64,000 nucleotides of DNA from Paenibacillus spongiae (GCF_024734895.1 NZ_CP091430.1:2684501-2748500), one strand, 5' to 3'; positions 25,944 through 35,048 are shown, counted from the stretch's first letter. A program made the numbers and translations. The notes: generated by a model not told the origin, from the sequence alone.

Positions 25944-27548
25944 ATGTTGAACGAGAAGAAGCAGAAGCTTGCCCATACGATTATGGTGCAGGGCACCGCT
26001 TCGGATGTCGGCAAAAGCATTATTACCGCGGCTTTATGCCGCATTTTGACCGAGGACGGGTACCGGGTGGCGCCGTTTAAATCGCAGAACATGTCCTTAA
26101 ACTCTTATGTGACCTGGGACGGCAAGGAAATTGGGCGAGCGCAGGGAATGCAGGCGGACGCATGCGGAGTGTTGGCCACAACGGATATGAACCCGATTCT
26201 ATTAAAGCCGAAGAAGGATATGATTTCACAGGTTGTTATTCATGGAAAACCGCTCGGCGATTATGCTGCGAAGGTGTATCGCGAGGAAATACTGGCCGAG
26301 GCCGGCGATATTGTCACGACATCGCTGGCCAGCCTGAGATCCGAATACGATATCGTCGTTCTGGAAGGCGCGGGAAGTCCGGCGGAAATTAACCTGAAGG
26401 ACCGGGATATCGTCAATATGCGGGCTGCCGCATGGGCGGATGCGCCGGTCGTGTTGGTTGCGGATATAGATCGGGGCGGCATGTTTGCTTCCATCGTCGG
26501 AACGCTGGAGCTGCTGGAGCCCCACGAGCGGGACCGTGTATGCGGATTTATCGTCAATAAATTCCGCGGCGATGTTTCGCTGCTGACACCCGGACTGGAA
26601 TGGCTGGAGGCCAAAACAGGAAAGCCGGTGCTCGGTGTCGTGCCTTATCTCCCGGAGCTTGGCCTGGAGGATGAAGATTCGTTATCGCTCGACAGCAAGC
26701 ACGGAACGGAGTATGAGTCAAGGAGCGGCACGGATGACAATAAGATCGACATTGCTGTCATACGGCTTCCGCATATTTCCAACTTTACGGACATTGATCC
26801 TTTCTTCAGGGAAGAGGATGTCAGCATTCGATATGTTGCCAATCTTCAGCAATGGGCGAATCCGGACGCAGTGATCATTCCCGGGAGTAAAAATGCCGTA
26901 GACGACCTTCACTTTTTGCGCGAGAGCGGGCTGGCTGATCGATTGGAACGGTTCAAGCAAGACGGCGGCCATATCGTCGGCATTTGCGGCGGGTACGAAA
27001 TGCTCGGCCGAAAGCTCCTCGACCCTCATCATGCCGAATCGGATCAGGATCAGACCGACGGGCTCGGCTGGTTCCCGTTCGACGTCGCATTCGCTGCGCA
27101 GAAAAGAACGGTCCGTGTAGAAGGAACGGCTGAGCTGCCTGGGCTAAGCGGCAAGTTCGCGGTGGAAGGGTATGAAATTCATATGGGTACCGTGCATCTA
27201 ACCGAACCTGACATGGCTGACGGAGACCGCATCCGTTCCATCCCTTGGACAAGGCCTTTCCGCTTGCGGACAAAAGGGGATGCAAGTGCCGTTCCGGAAG
27301 GAATTGCTTCTGCAGACGGTCATATTTGGGGTACTTTCCTGCACGGTGTTATGCATAACGATGAGCTTCGCCGGTCGTGGATCAACCGGCTGCGCGAAGG
27401 CAGGGGATGGCAACCGCTGCCCGTAACGGTGCGCATGCGGGATCAGCGCGAGCAGTCATTCCGGCGTCTGGCCGATCATGTTCGCTGCTATGTTGATATC
27501 GATCGGATCAAACATGCCATGGGGATAACGGAAAGGAGTCCGTCATGA
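25944..27548 (+). CDS. cobQ: Adenosylcobyric acid synthase (glutamine-hydrolysing)
   Basis: A 534-aa amidotransferase, also called CbiP, that amidates four side chains of adenosylcobyrinic acid a,c-diamide. The N-terminal synthetase part has GTASDVGKSIITAALCR, KSQNMSLNSYVT and VLEGAGSPAEINL. The C-terminal glutamine amidotransferase part has the nucleophilic cysteine in IVGICGGYEMLG and the histidine in GTFLHGVMHND. No earlier corrin-ring genes are in the window, so cobyric acid or its precursors would come from import or from genes elsewhere. The stop overlaps cbiZ by four bases. Confidence 0.95.
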   Translation: MLNEKKQKLAHTIMVQGTASDVGKSIITAALCRILTEDGYRVAPFKSQNMSLNSYVTWDGKEIGRAQGMQADACGVLATTDMNPILLKPKKDMISQVVIHGKPLGDYAAKVYREEILAEAGDIVTTSLASLRSEYDIVVLEGAGSPAEINLKDRDIVNMRAAAWADAPVVLVADIDRGGMFASIVGTLELLEPHERDRVCGFIVNKFRGDVSLLTPGLEWLEAKTGKPVLGVVPYLPELGLEDEDSLSLDSKHGTEYESRSGTDDNKIDIAVIRLPHISNFTDIDPFFREEDVSIRYVANLQQWANPDAVIIPGSKNAVDDLHFLRESGLADRLERFKQDGGHIVGICGGYEMLGRKLLDPHHAESDQDQTDGLGWFPFDVAFAAQKRTVRVEGTAELPGLSGKFAVEGYEIHMGTVHLTEPDMADGDRIRSIPWTRPFRLRTKGDASAVPEGIASADGHIWGTFLHGVMHNDELRRSWINRLREGRGWQPLPVTVRMRDQREQSFRRLADHVRCYVDIDRIKHAMGITERSPS

Positions 27549-28258
27549 GCCAGCCATTCCGTCAAGGAGCCACGGTTTATCTCTCTCATGTATGGCCGGA
27601 CTTAACGATCGAATGGCATGAAGAGCGGATCGTAGCGAGCAGCAAGGCGCCTCTGCAGACGCTGAGCAGTGCGGTATACGGGGGCGGATTTGGCGCCGCG
27701 GAGCGGTTCGTGAATTGGAAGGTGCCGCTGACTTATGATTGCAGCGATCCTGTGGCGGATTTTCGCGGCATGTTTGGCGAGTGGGGCTATCCGGATGAGT
27801 CGACGATCGGTTTCATGACGGCCGCGAAGCTCACGCATGCATCGGTCATGGAAGAAGCCGGGGATCAATTCGCCATCGTGTGCGTGACGACCGCAGGGGT
27901 CAGCAATGCCGCAAGAGCGGGTATTGGCAGGCCTTCATTCTCGGCCTATGCGGCCGGTACGATCAATACCTTTATTATGATCGACGGCAGAATGTCATCT
28001 TCCGCAATGGTGAATGCCGTTATCGTGGCAGCTGAAGCAAAGGCGGCCGCTCTGCAAGATTTGGGCATTGAAGATCCGCTCCACGGAGGACACGCTACCG
28101 GAACGACGACGGATGCCATCCTCATCGGCGCAAGCCAGTCCGATCGCTATGACAGCCCCCACTTATATGCCGGAGCGGCTACGACAATCGGCAATGCCGT
28201 TGGCCGGCTTGTTTATGAAACGGTATACGAATCCGTCATTACACGCGATGAGCCATGA
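27545..28258 (+). CDS. cbiZ: Adenosylcobinamide amidohydrolase
   Basis: A 237-aa CbiZ-family protein that cleaves the aminopropanol arm from adenosylcobinamide to give adenosylcobyric acid, so imported cobinamides and pseudo-B12 can be remodelled. Motifs include SSAVYGGGFG near residue 37, THASVMEEAGDQFAIVCVTTAGVSNAARAG and HATGTTTDAILIGAS near 177. It overlaps cobQ by four bases and is the last gene of the operon. Only 30 bp separate it from the convergent gluQ gene, and I see no strong terminator there. CobU in the same operon offers the competing kinase route. Confidence 0.92.
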   Translation: MSQPFRQGATVYLSHVWPDLTIEWHEERIVASSKAPLQTLSSAVYGGGFGAAERFVNWKVPLTYDCSDPVADFRGMFGEWGYPDESTIGFMTAAKLTHASVMEEAGDQFAIVCVTTAGVSNAARAGIGRPSFSAYAAGTINTFIMIDGRMSSSAMVNAVIVAAEAKAAALQDLGIEDPLHGGHATGTTTDAILIGASQSDRYDSPHLYAGAATTIGNAVGRLVYETVYESVITRDEP

Positions 28259-28288
28259 AGAATACGAGCGATATGCTGATTAGCCGCA

Positions 28289-29260
28289 TCAGCCCGTAAG
28301 CTGGCGAAGCATTGCATCCGTTACGGTTATGGGCTCCTTCGGTATACGGTCAAGCCGGAACAGTTCCACAAGCTCGTCCGGGCGTACCGGTTCCGGCCGA
28401 TCTAACAATCCGCTATGCGCTGCGATCCAGCCGACGATATACTCGGCGCGGATGCCGTTTGCCCGCATAGCGGCTATTGCCATGCCGCCATGCCGCTTGG
28501 CAAGCCGTTTGCCGTCCTCCCCGAGCAGGAGCGGAACGTGGGCGAATCTTGGCGCAGTCAGTCCCAGTGTTTCGTAGAGAAGCAGCTGCCGCGGCGTGGA
28601 GTCGAGGAGATCGTATCCCCGCAGCACATCGGTTATGCCCATCGCGGCATCGTCGACCGATACGGCTAGCTGGTAGCTAATGATTCCATCCGCGCGTCTG
28701 ACGACAAAGTCGCCTCCGGAGCTGGATGGAAACCGCTGCGGACCTGCAGCGAGGTCGTCGAAGCATATATCATGGCTTGGTGCGGCGATTCGCAGCGACG
28801 GCGTCTTATCCTTTCTTCGCTCCTCGCGCTGCTCTTCGGTCAGCATGCGGCATGTGCCGGGATATACCGGACCTTCGCTGCTCAGGCCGTGCGGGGCGCT
28901 GGCAACCATTAGAAGCTCGGCTCTGCTGCAGAAGCAGGGATAGAGTCTGCCCTCTTCCTTGAGCTTCTCCAAGGCCTCATGATAGAAGGACTCGCGTTCG
29001 CTCTGGACATAAGAGGCGAAGGGTCCGCCGATATCGGGACCTTCATCCCAATCCAGCCCGAGCCACCTGAGATCGGCAAGCGCCTGCTCCGCAAGCTCCG
29101 GCCGGCAGCGCGGCTTGTCGATGTCTTCCATGCGCAGGACGAACTGGCCTCCGGCACTGCGCACCTGTAGCCAGGCCAGCAGAGCCGTCCGCATATTGCC
29201 GATATGCATAAGCCCCGAAGGTGTCGGGGCAAACCGTCCTCGTACCGGAGGTTGAGACAT
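28289..29260 (-). CDS. gluQ: Glutamyl-queuosine tRNA(Asp) synthetase
   Basis: A 323-aa truncated glutamyl-tRNA synthetase paralogue (YadB/GluQ-RS) that attaches glutamate to queuosine at the wobble position of tRNA-Asp. It keeps the catalytic core only: [11 protein letters not shown] (HIGH-type motif) near residue 12, zinc-site cysteines CFCS near 108 with a later Cys in GTCRM, and a KMSKS-like KRLAKRHGG near 250. The anticodon-binding domain of full GluRS is absent, as expected. The ATG at 29260 follows AGGAGTGG, directly downstream of the leader-repeat array. Its substrate tRNA-Asp gene is the next gene upstream. Confidence 0.93.
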   Translation of the reverse strand: MSQPPVRGRFAPTPSGLMHIGNMRTALLAWLQVRSAGGQFVLRMEDIDKPRCRPELAEQALADLRWLGLDWDEGPDIGGPFASYVQSERESFYHEALEKLKEEGRLYPCFCSRAELLMVASAPHGLSSEGPVYPGTCRMLTEEQREERRKDKTPSLRIAAPSHDICFDDLAAGPQRFPSSSGGDFVVRRADGIISYQLAVSVDDAAMGITDVLRGYDLLDSTPRQLLLYETLGLTAPRFAHVPLLLGEDGKRLAKRHGGMAIAAMRANGIRAEYIVGWIAAHSGLLDRPEPVRPDELVELFRLDRIPKEPITVTDAMLRQLTG

Positions 29261-29276
29261 GGCTAACCACTCCTAA

Positions 29277-29541
29277 AAGTTTTGTGAAGCTTAACCTCTC
29301 GACAATCATCGCAACAAAACTTGCTTCGGAAGCATAGGCTTCGTTTTGTGAAGCTTAACCTCTCGAACAATCATCGCAACAAAACTTGCTTCGGAAGCAT
29401 AGGCTTCGTTTTGTGAAGCTTAACCTCCCGAACAATCATCGCGACAAAACTCGCATCGTAAGCATAGGCTTCGTTTTGTGAAGCTTAACCTCTCGAACAA
29501 TCATCGCGACAAAACTCGCATCGTAAGCATACGCTTCGTTA
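29277..29541 (-). repeat. Four-unit tandem array of about 65-bp leader repeats upstream of gluQ
   Basis: GTTTTGT landmarks occur at 29279, 29343, 29408 and 29473, giving periods of 64, 65 and 65 bp. The last boundary near 29540 is degenerate. Within a unit, read on the minus strand, AAGTTTTGT and ACAAAAC can pair across a loop of about 28 bases, and the linker GAAGC-CTAT-GCTTC forms a second hairpin. The unit next to gluQ runs straight into its ribosome binding site. The two distal units share variant bases (CGCATCGTAAGC), which points to local duplication. Confidence 0.9.
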
Positions 29542-29572
29542 TTTGGATACATAGCAGGGAGGATAAATCGAC

Positions 29573-29605
29573 AAAAAAAGAGCAGGGACGCTTGCGCCCC
29601 TGCTC
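29573..29605 (-). terminator. Intrinsic terminator after tRNA-Asp
   Basis: On the minus strand GAGCAGGGGCG pairs with CGTCCCTGCTC around a CAAG tetraloop, followed by seven Ts (29573-29579). It separates the tRNA transcript from the repeat array and gluQ. Confidence 0.9.
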
Positions 29606-29633
29606 CTTAAATTCGGCTCGTATAAGTTGATAA

Positions 29634-29710
29634 TGGCGGAGCTGACGGGATTCGAACCCGCGGTCTCCTGCGTGACAGGCAGGCATGTTAGGCCTCTACA
29701 CCACAGCTCC
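29634..29710 (-). tRNA. tRNA-Asp (anticodon GTC), CCA encoded
   Basis: A 77-nt cloverleaf on the minus strand. The acceptor GGAGCTG/CAGCTCC is followed by discriminator G and an encoded CCA. The anticodon stem-loop CCTGC-CTGTCAC-GCAGG carries GTC, and the T arm is GCGGG-TTCGAAT-CCCGT. Discriminator G73 and anticodon GTC identify aspartate. It is the tRNA that GluQ-RS modifies (at queuosine 34), and the gluQ gene lies 374 bp downstream on the same strand. Confidence 0.97.
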
Positions 29711-29729
29711 GCGAATGAAAGACAAACAA

Positions 29730-29759
29730 ACTTTATCACAAACAGCTTCCTGTTTGCAA
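29730..29759 (-). promoter_or_regulatory. Probable promoter of tRNA-Asp
   Basis: On the minus strand TTGCAA (29754-29759) and TAAAGT (29730-29735) are 18 bases apart, placing the start of transcription just before the tRNA 5' end. The boxes are only moderate matches to the sigma-A consensus. Confidence 0.4.
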
Positions 29760-29952
29760 CTATTAATTTCTATATTCATAGAGGCACGCGATCCCCCGCT
29801 AACAGCAAGGATGTATACTGCTGGCTGCGGGCGTATCGGGGTGTTCGCTTGACTCAACTATCTTTTGATCGTTATCGTTACTATAATGAAGAGTGTGTCC
29901 GCGGCGAAGAGGCTGCGGCAAGGAACAGCCGACAGATTAAGGGGAAGAAGAG

Positions 29953-32436
29953 ATGGGACAATTACCGATAGATGCGATACTCCCGGAATTGCTGGACCGC
30001 TTGACAGGTCATCGGAACACGGTGCTCGCAGCCGCACCGGGCGCAGGAAAGACGACGCGGGTGCCGCTGGCAATGCTGGAAGCGTCCTGGCTGAACGGGC
30101 AGCGTATCGTCATGCTGGAGCCAAGACGGATCGCAGCGCGATCGGCGGCCAGATTTATGGCGGCTCAACTTGGAGAGCAGGTTGGCGATACGGTTGGCTA
30201 CAGGGTGCGTATGGACACCAAGGTGGGACCAAGAACGCGGATCGAGGTCATTACCGAGGGCGTATTGACGAGAATGCTCCAGTCCGACCCGGCGCTTGAA
30301 GGGGTTGGCATCGTAATATTCGATGAATTTCACGAACGGCATCTGCATTCCGATCTGGGACTGGCCCTTTGCTTGCAATCGCAATCGCTGCTCAGAGAGG
30401 ATCTGCGGCTGTTGGTGATGTCGGCGACGATCGATACCGGACCTGTCTCGGAGCTGCTGGGCGGAGCGCCTGTCGTAATGAGCGAGGGTCGGGCTTTTCA
30501 AGTCGAAACGCATTATACGTCAGGTCCGGCCGCAGGCCGGATCGAAGATGCTGTGGCCCGGGCAGCAGCAGCAGCTCTGCACCGTCATGAAGGAGATGCG
30601 CTTGTGTTCTTGCCGGGTGCAGGGGAAATCCGCCGGGTGCACGGTATTCTGGCGTCGATGTCCTTGGGTGCGGATATCCGCATAACCCCGTTATACGGGA
30701 ATCTTACGCCCGAAGCCCAAGACCGGGCGGTGGCCGAGTCAGCCCCTGGCGAACGAAAAATCGTATTAGCGACTTCTATCGCAGAGTCCAGCATTACCGT
30801 GAGAGGCGTTCGCATCGTTATCGACAGTGGCCTCAGCCGGGTGCCGCGCTTTTCTCCGCGGACCGGGATGGCGCGTCTGGAGACGGTGCCCGTATCGCTC
30901 GCTTCCGCCGACCAGCGGCGGGGCCGCGCGGGCCGCGAAGCGCCAGGGGTCTGTTACCGGCTCTGGTCGGAGCAGGAGCATCGGCAACTGCGGCCGCAGA
31001 GCGACCCAGAGCTGATGAGCACGGACTTGGCGCCGCTGGCGCTTGAGCTTGCTGCATGGGGCATCGCCGATCCGCAGGAGCTGCAGTGGCTGGATATTCC
31101 GCCGGCCGGCGCATACAATCATGCGTTAGAGCTGCTGAAGCAGCTTGGCGCGCTTGATAATCGGCAATCCGGCAAGCTGACCGGCCATGGCAAAGCAATG
31201 GCCGAGCTGGGCATGCATCCGCGCTTGTCGCACATGGTGCTCAAAGCTGCCGAGCTTGATCTTGGCGCCGAGGCATGCGAGCTTGCGGCATTGCTTAGCG
31301 ACCGCGACCTGCTGCATGGAAGCCGCAGCGTTGATATCCGGCTGCGCCTGGAGGCGCTGCATGGCGGTTATTCGTCCAAGGATGCAGACGAATCGGCAGT
31401 ACGCCGTATCGCCAGCGAGGCTGGGCAGTGGATGCGCGCAGCCGGCATTCGCGAATCCGAGAGCATGAGAAGTGCGAATAGCTGCGGCATTCTTCTGGCG
31501 ATGGCCTACCCGGACCGGATTGCGCAGCGGCGCGGCGATGGCCGGTTTCTGCTTCGCAACGGGAGGGGAGCGGTCATACAGGAGCTCCAGCCATTGTCCG
31601 GATCGCCATATCTGGCAGCGGCCGAGCTTGAGGATAGCGGAACGGACAGCCGGATCCGGCTGGCTGCTCCTATCACGCAGGAGGAACTGGAGATCTACCT
31701 ATCCGCACAATTGGATACGGAACTGGAAGTGAAATGGGACCGTGCTTCCGAATCGGTCCGTGCCCGCCGCAGGCTGCGTATCGGATCGATCGTGCTGAAG
31801 GAAGGGCCGCTTCAAGATCCGGATCCGGAGCTTGTCATGCAAGCATTGTTGGACGGAATCAAGCTGCATGGATCCCCGGTTCTGCCGTGGACGAAGTCAT
31901 CGAGACAGCTGCAAGCACGCATTGAACTGATGCGTCATCATAATCCGGAGTGGCCGGATGTATCCGACAGCCACCTGATGGATACGCTGCCGGAGTGGTT
32001 GGGCCCGTATATCGGCGGCATGAGAAACCGTGCAGATCTGGGCAGATTGAATCTGTTCTCCATACTGGAGAGCCTGCTGACCTGGCAGGAACGGGAAACG
32101 CTGGAGAAAGAAGTGCCAACTCATATAACGGTGCCAAGCGGATCCCGCATACCGGTCGATTACAGCAATCCCGAAGCGCCCGCGCTTGCCGTCCGGCTGC
32201 AGGAGCTGTTCGGCTTGAGGCAGTCGCCGCGGATTGCGGGCGGCAAGCTGCCGATCACGATTCATCTGCTTTCCCCGGCGCATCGGCCGGTGCAGGTGAC
32301 AAGCGATTTGACAAGCTTTTGGGAACAGGCTTATTTCGACGTGAAAAAAGATCTGAAAGGCCGTTATCCGAAGCACTATTGGCCGGATAATCCGCTGGAG
32401 GCCGCGCCGACAAACCGTGCCAAGCCGCGCTCATAA
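29953..32436 (+). CDS. hrpB: ATP-dependent helicase HrpB
   Basis: An 827-aa DEAH-box helicase. Motif I PGAGKTTRVPLAML is near residue 29, the DExH box FDEFHERHLHSDLGL near 118, motif III MSATID near 156, and motif VI QRRGRAGR near 319. The long C-terminal part, ending YPKHYWPDNPLEA, is the HrpB-specific domain, so this is HrpB rather than HrpA or Prp43-like. Its cellular role is poorly known, probably RNA or RNP remodelling. It starts at ATG 29953 behind GGGGAAGA. The 240 bp upstream, shared with the divergent tRNA, holds no other gene. No terminator is evident before the DUF1294 gene. Confidence 0.94.
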   Translation: MGQLPIDAILPELLDRLTGHRNTVLAAAPGAGKTTRVPLAMLEASWLNGQRIVMLEPRRIAARSAARFMAAQLGEQVGDTVGYRVRMDTKVGPRTRIEVITEGVLTRMLQSDPALEGVGIVIFDEFHERHLHSDLGLALCLQSQSLLREDLRLLVMSATIDTGPVSELLGGAPVVMSEGRAFQVETHYTSGPAAGRIEDAVARAAAAALHRHEGDALVFLPGAGEIRRVHGILASMSLGADIRITPLYGNLTPEAQDRAVAESAPGERKIVLATSIAESSITVRGVRIVIDSGLSRVPRFSPRTGMARLETVPVSLASADQRRGRAGREAPGVCYRLWSEQEHRQLRPQSDPELMSTDLAPLALELAAWGIADPQELQWLDIPPAGAYNHALELLKQLGALDNRQSGKLTGHGKAMAELGMHPRLSHMVLKAAELDLGAEACELAALLSDRDLLHGSRSVDIRLRLEALHGGYSSKDADESAVRRIASEAGQWMRAAGIRESESMRSANSCGILLAMAYPDRIAQRRGDGRFLLRNGRGAVIQELQPLSGSPYLAAAELEDSGTDSRIRLAAPITQEELEIYLSAQLDTELEVKWDRASESVRARRRLRIGSIVLKEGPLQDPDPELVMQALLDGIKLHGSPVLPWTKSSRQLQARIELMRHHNPEWPDVSDSHLMDTLPEWLGPYIGGMRNRADLGRLNLFSILESLLTWQERETLEKEVPTHITVPSGSRIPVDYSNPEAPALAVRLQELFGLRQSPRIAGGKLPITIHLLSPAHRPVQVTSDLTSFWEQAYFDVKKDLKGRYPKHYWPDNPLEAAPTNRAKPRS

Positions 32437-32467
32437 CCCGAATTAAACAGGAGGCGGAATTCCACAC

Positions 32468-32743
32468 ATGTATGCGATTATTATCTATCTCGTATTAATT
32501 AACGTTGCAGCATTTACCTTGATGCGCATCGACAAAACCTACGCGCTCCATCGCAAACGGCGGATATCGGAGCGCAGGCTGCTCACGTATGCTGCTGTCG
32601 GAGGCTCGTTAGGCGCATGGCTTGCTATGCACCGCTACCGCCACAAGACGAAGCATCCGAAGTTTTCCGTCGGACTGCCCGTCCTGCTGATCCTTCATAT
32701 TGCGGGGCTCATTTTATTATTCCGCTGGACGATGGAGAAATAG
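32468..32743 (+). CDS. DUF1294 family small membrane protein
   Basis: A 91-aa protein with two to three hydrophobic segments (about 3-18, 38-53 and 70-86). The DUF1294 pattern is clear: NVAAFTLMRIDKTYALHRKRRISERRLL near the start, then GGSLGAWLAM and RHKTKHPKF. Function unknown. AGGAGG stands about 14 bases before the ATG. It follows hrpB by 31 bp and may be read with it. Confidence 0.9.
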   Translation: MYAIIIYLVLINVAAFTLMRIDKTYALHRKRRISERRLLTYAAVGGSLGAWLAMHRYRHKTKHPKFSVGLPVLLILHIAGLILLFRWTMEK

Positions 32744-32798
32744 ATGATCGGCAGGGCCGTTATTGCCCGGAGGACCAAGCAATGATTTTTAGTGGGTA

Positions 32799-32828
32799 TT
32801 GACTGCCCCTCTTGTCCTATGGTATATT
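32799..32828 (+). promoter_or_regulatory. Probable sigma-A promoter of helD
   Basis: TTGACT (32799-32804) and TATATT (32823-32828) are separated by 18 bases. The transcript would have a leader of about 130 nt containing a perfect hairpin (32909-32928) before helD. Confidence 0.6.
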
Positions 32829-32908
32829 GATCATTCGCGTGAAGCACGGACCTGTTCATATTCGCTATGAAACGATGCGTTCGAGGCTCACTCTATATCT
32901 AAACCTTA

Positions 32909-32928
32909 AGCCGCATGCGAATGCGGCT
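32909..32928 (+). other. Perfect GNRA-loop hairpin in the helD leader
   Basis: AGCCGCAT (32909-32916) pairs without mismatch with ATGCGGCT (32921-32928) around the tetraloop GCGA. It lies about 38 bases before the helD start. A T-rich but interrupted stretch follows, so it could be a weak attenuator or an RNA-stabilising element. Confidence 0.5.
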
Positions 32929-32966
32929 ATCGGTTTCTTATCATATCCATATGGGGGGTAACTGAA

Positions 32967-35048
32967 ATGACGATTCAAAGTGCCTTTCAACACGAGGAGA
33001 AGCGGCTTGAAGATGTATTGTCGCATATCCGCATTCAACTTCGCGCAATCGGTCCGCGCTATACCGGCGATGATTTTACCGAGCAAATGATCGATTTGCA
33101 GACGGAACAGCGCAGGCAGCGCCTGGAGGTATCCCATCGGGAGCCGTACTTTGGCCGGCTTGATTTTCAAGAGGATGCGAAATCCGAGCCGACACCGCTC
33201 TATATCGGCAAGGCCGGTGTAGCGCACGAGCAGACGAACGACCTGCTCGTCATCGATTGGCGTGCGCCGGTTGCAAGTCTTTTCTATGCGTTCAGCGGAG
33301 GGGAAGATCCGGTAACTTACGAGTCGCCCGATGGAGAAATCGGCGGCACCATTCATCTGAAACGGAACCTGATGGTGCGTGAGGGGAAGCTCGACCGATT
33401 GGTCGACAGCTATGTCCGGGGGCAGGAGGATGAATCCGTTACCGACGAATTTCTGCTCTATCGGCTCGGCGAGAGCAAGGATAACAAGCTGCGCGATATC
33501 GTATCGACCATCCAGCAGGAGCAGGATCGCATAATCCGCACCGATAAGAATAAGGCGGTATTCATCCAGGGCGTTGCCGGAAGCGGCAAAACGACCGTCG
33601 CGCTGCACCGGCTGGCCTATTTGCTGTATCAATACGCCGACCGGATCAGCGCGGAGCGAATGGTCATTTTTGCGCCGAACCGGATGTTCCTCGATTATAT
33701 CTCGGGGGTGCTGCCGGAACTTGGCGTTGGCGATATTAAGCAAACAACCTACACCGAATGGGCAATCGAGCAGCTGCAGAAGACGGTCCGTATCGATGAT
33801 AACGCGGATTCGCTAGCCTATTGGTTCGAACAGCCGAGGAAGCGGGAAGAGATGGAGCGCTCGCCCGGACGTTTGAAAGGAAGCATGCTCTTCAAGCAGG
33901 CCGTTGACGCCAAGCTGGAGGCTGTGGAGGCGACGCTGCTGCCGCAGCAGCCGTTCGAGCCGATCGAAGGCATGGTATTAACGCCGGATACGGTTCAGAG
34001 CTGGATGCTCACCGACGAGAGCAGCGAACCGTTAATGCGCCGCCGCACCCGACTTGTCAGCCGCTTGAAGCGCTGGTTCGAGTCGGAGTGGAAGAGCCGG
34101 CGGATGACCGACAGCAAGCTGAAGGCCAAAGCAAACGCCAGGCTCAATGCCTTTAGCAAAAAAATCCCTTCTTTCACAGCAACTCAGCTATATGCTTCGC
34201 TCATGGACGACGAATCGGTCGCGGCGCTGCTGCCGGCCGAGGACCGGACTTCGACGAAGAAGCGGATGAAGCAGGGAACGGCTGCACCCGAGGATTTGGC
34301 GCCGCTCGTATACATCCAGCTCCGTCTATTCGGTTCGGATCAACCGACCTATGATCATGTCGTGATTGACGAAGCCCAGGATTATTCGCCGTTCCAGCTG
34401 GAATCGCTGCGCTTGTGCCAGCGCCGACCGTCGATGACCGTGCTTGGCGATTTGCAGCAAGGCATACACGGCTACGCCGGCATACACAGCTGGATCGAGC
34501 TGACGGCGCTGTTCGATCTGGACGACAGCGGATACTTCGAGCTGGACCGCAGCTATCGTTCGACCATGGAGATTATCGAGTTCGCGAACCAGGTTCTCCG
34601 GGGAATGGGAGACGGTGTGAAGCCTGCGACTCCGGTATTCCGCAGCGGTGAGCCGGTAGAAGTCGTTTCTTGCGAAGAAATGGAACGCCTGCGTCTTGTG
34701 AAGGATTCCATTCAAGCCTGGACCGAAGATGGAGCGTACCGGACGATTGCGATTCTCGGACGTACGGCAAAATCCTGCGAAGCGATCTGGGAGCATCTGA
34801 CGGCCGCAGGGCTGAAGGCTTCCCTCGTCCGCAGCAAGCAGGAAGCCTACGGCGGCGGACTGACGGTTGTTCCGGTCTATTTAGCCAAAGGGCTCGAGTT
34901 CGATGCCGTGCTCATTGCCGATGCCGATGCGGCGTACTATGGACCCGATGACGCCAAGCTTCTGTATGTCGGATGCACCCGTGCCCTGCATAAGCTTAAA
35001 CTGCTGCACGCAGGAACGCTAACGTCGCTTATCCAACCGCAAGATTAA
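32967..35048 (+). CDS. helD: RNA polymerase recycling helicase HelD
   Basis: A 693-aa superfamily 1 helicase-like ATPase that releases stalled RNA polymerase from nucleic acid. The N-terminal region, with the conserved YIGKAGVAHEQTNDLLVIDWRAP stretch (about 75-97), inserts into the polymerase secondary channel in known HelD proteins. Walker A VAGSGKTTVALHRLAYLLYQ is near residue 202, DEAQDYSPFQ (motif II) near 470, and motif V/VI VYLAKGLEFDAV and YVGCTRA near the end. It is shorter than the B. subtilis protein but complete. GGGGGG lies about seven bases before the ATG. It ends at a strong terminator. Confidence 0.93.
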   Translation: MTIQSAFQHEEKRLEDVLSHIRIQLRAIGPRYTGDDFTEQMIDLQTEQRRQRLEVSHREPYFGRLDFQEDAKSEPTPLYIGKAGVAHEQTNDLLVIDWRAPVASLFYAFSGGEDPVTYESPDGEIGGTIHLKRNLMVREGKLDRLVDSYVRGQEDESVTDEFLLYRLGESKDNKLRDIVSTIQQEQDRIIRTDKNKAVFIQGVAGSGKTTVALHRLAYLLYQYADRISAERMVIFAPNRMFLDYISGVLPELGVGDIKQTTYTEWAIEQLQKTVRIDDNADSLAYWFEQPRKREEMERSPGRLKGSMLFKQAVDAKLEAVEATLLPQQPFEPIEGMVLTPDTVQSWMLTDESSEPLMRRRTRLVSRLKRWFESEWKSRRMTDSKLKAKANARLNAFSKKIPSFTATQLYASLMDDESVAALLPAEDRTSTKKRMKQGTAAPEDLAPLVYIQLRLFGSDQPTYDHVVIDEAQDYSPFQLESLRLCQRRPSMTVLGDLQQGIHGYAGIHSWIELTALFDLDDSGYFELDRSYRSTMEIIEFANQVLRGMGDGVKPATPVFRSGEPVEVVSCEEMERLRLVKDSIQAWTEDGAYRTIAILGRTAKSCEAIWEHLTAAGLKASLVRSKQEAYGGGLTVVPVYLAKGLEFDAVLIADADAAYYGPDDAKLLYVGCTRALHKLKLLHAGTLTSLIQPQD

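Noticed and set aside
29277..29541. CRISPR-like array with regular spacing
   Set aside because: Units of about 65 bp are repeated over their whole length, so there are no unique spacers. Only four units are present and no cas gene is nearby. It is a tandem leader repeat.
29849..29887. TTGACT and TATAAT as a promoter for hrpB
   Set aside because: The two boxes are 27 bases apart, far outside the normal 16-18. Either could belong to a different promoter, but no pair fits.
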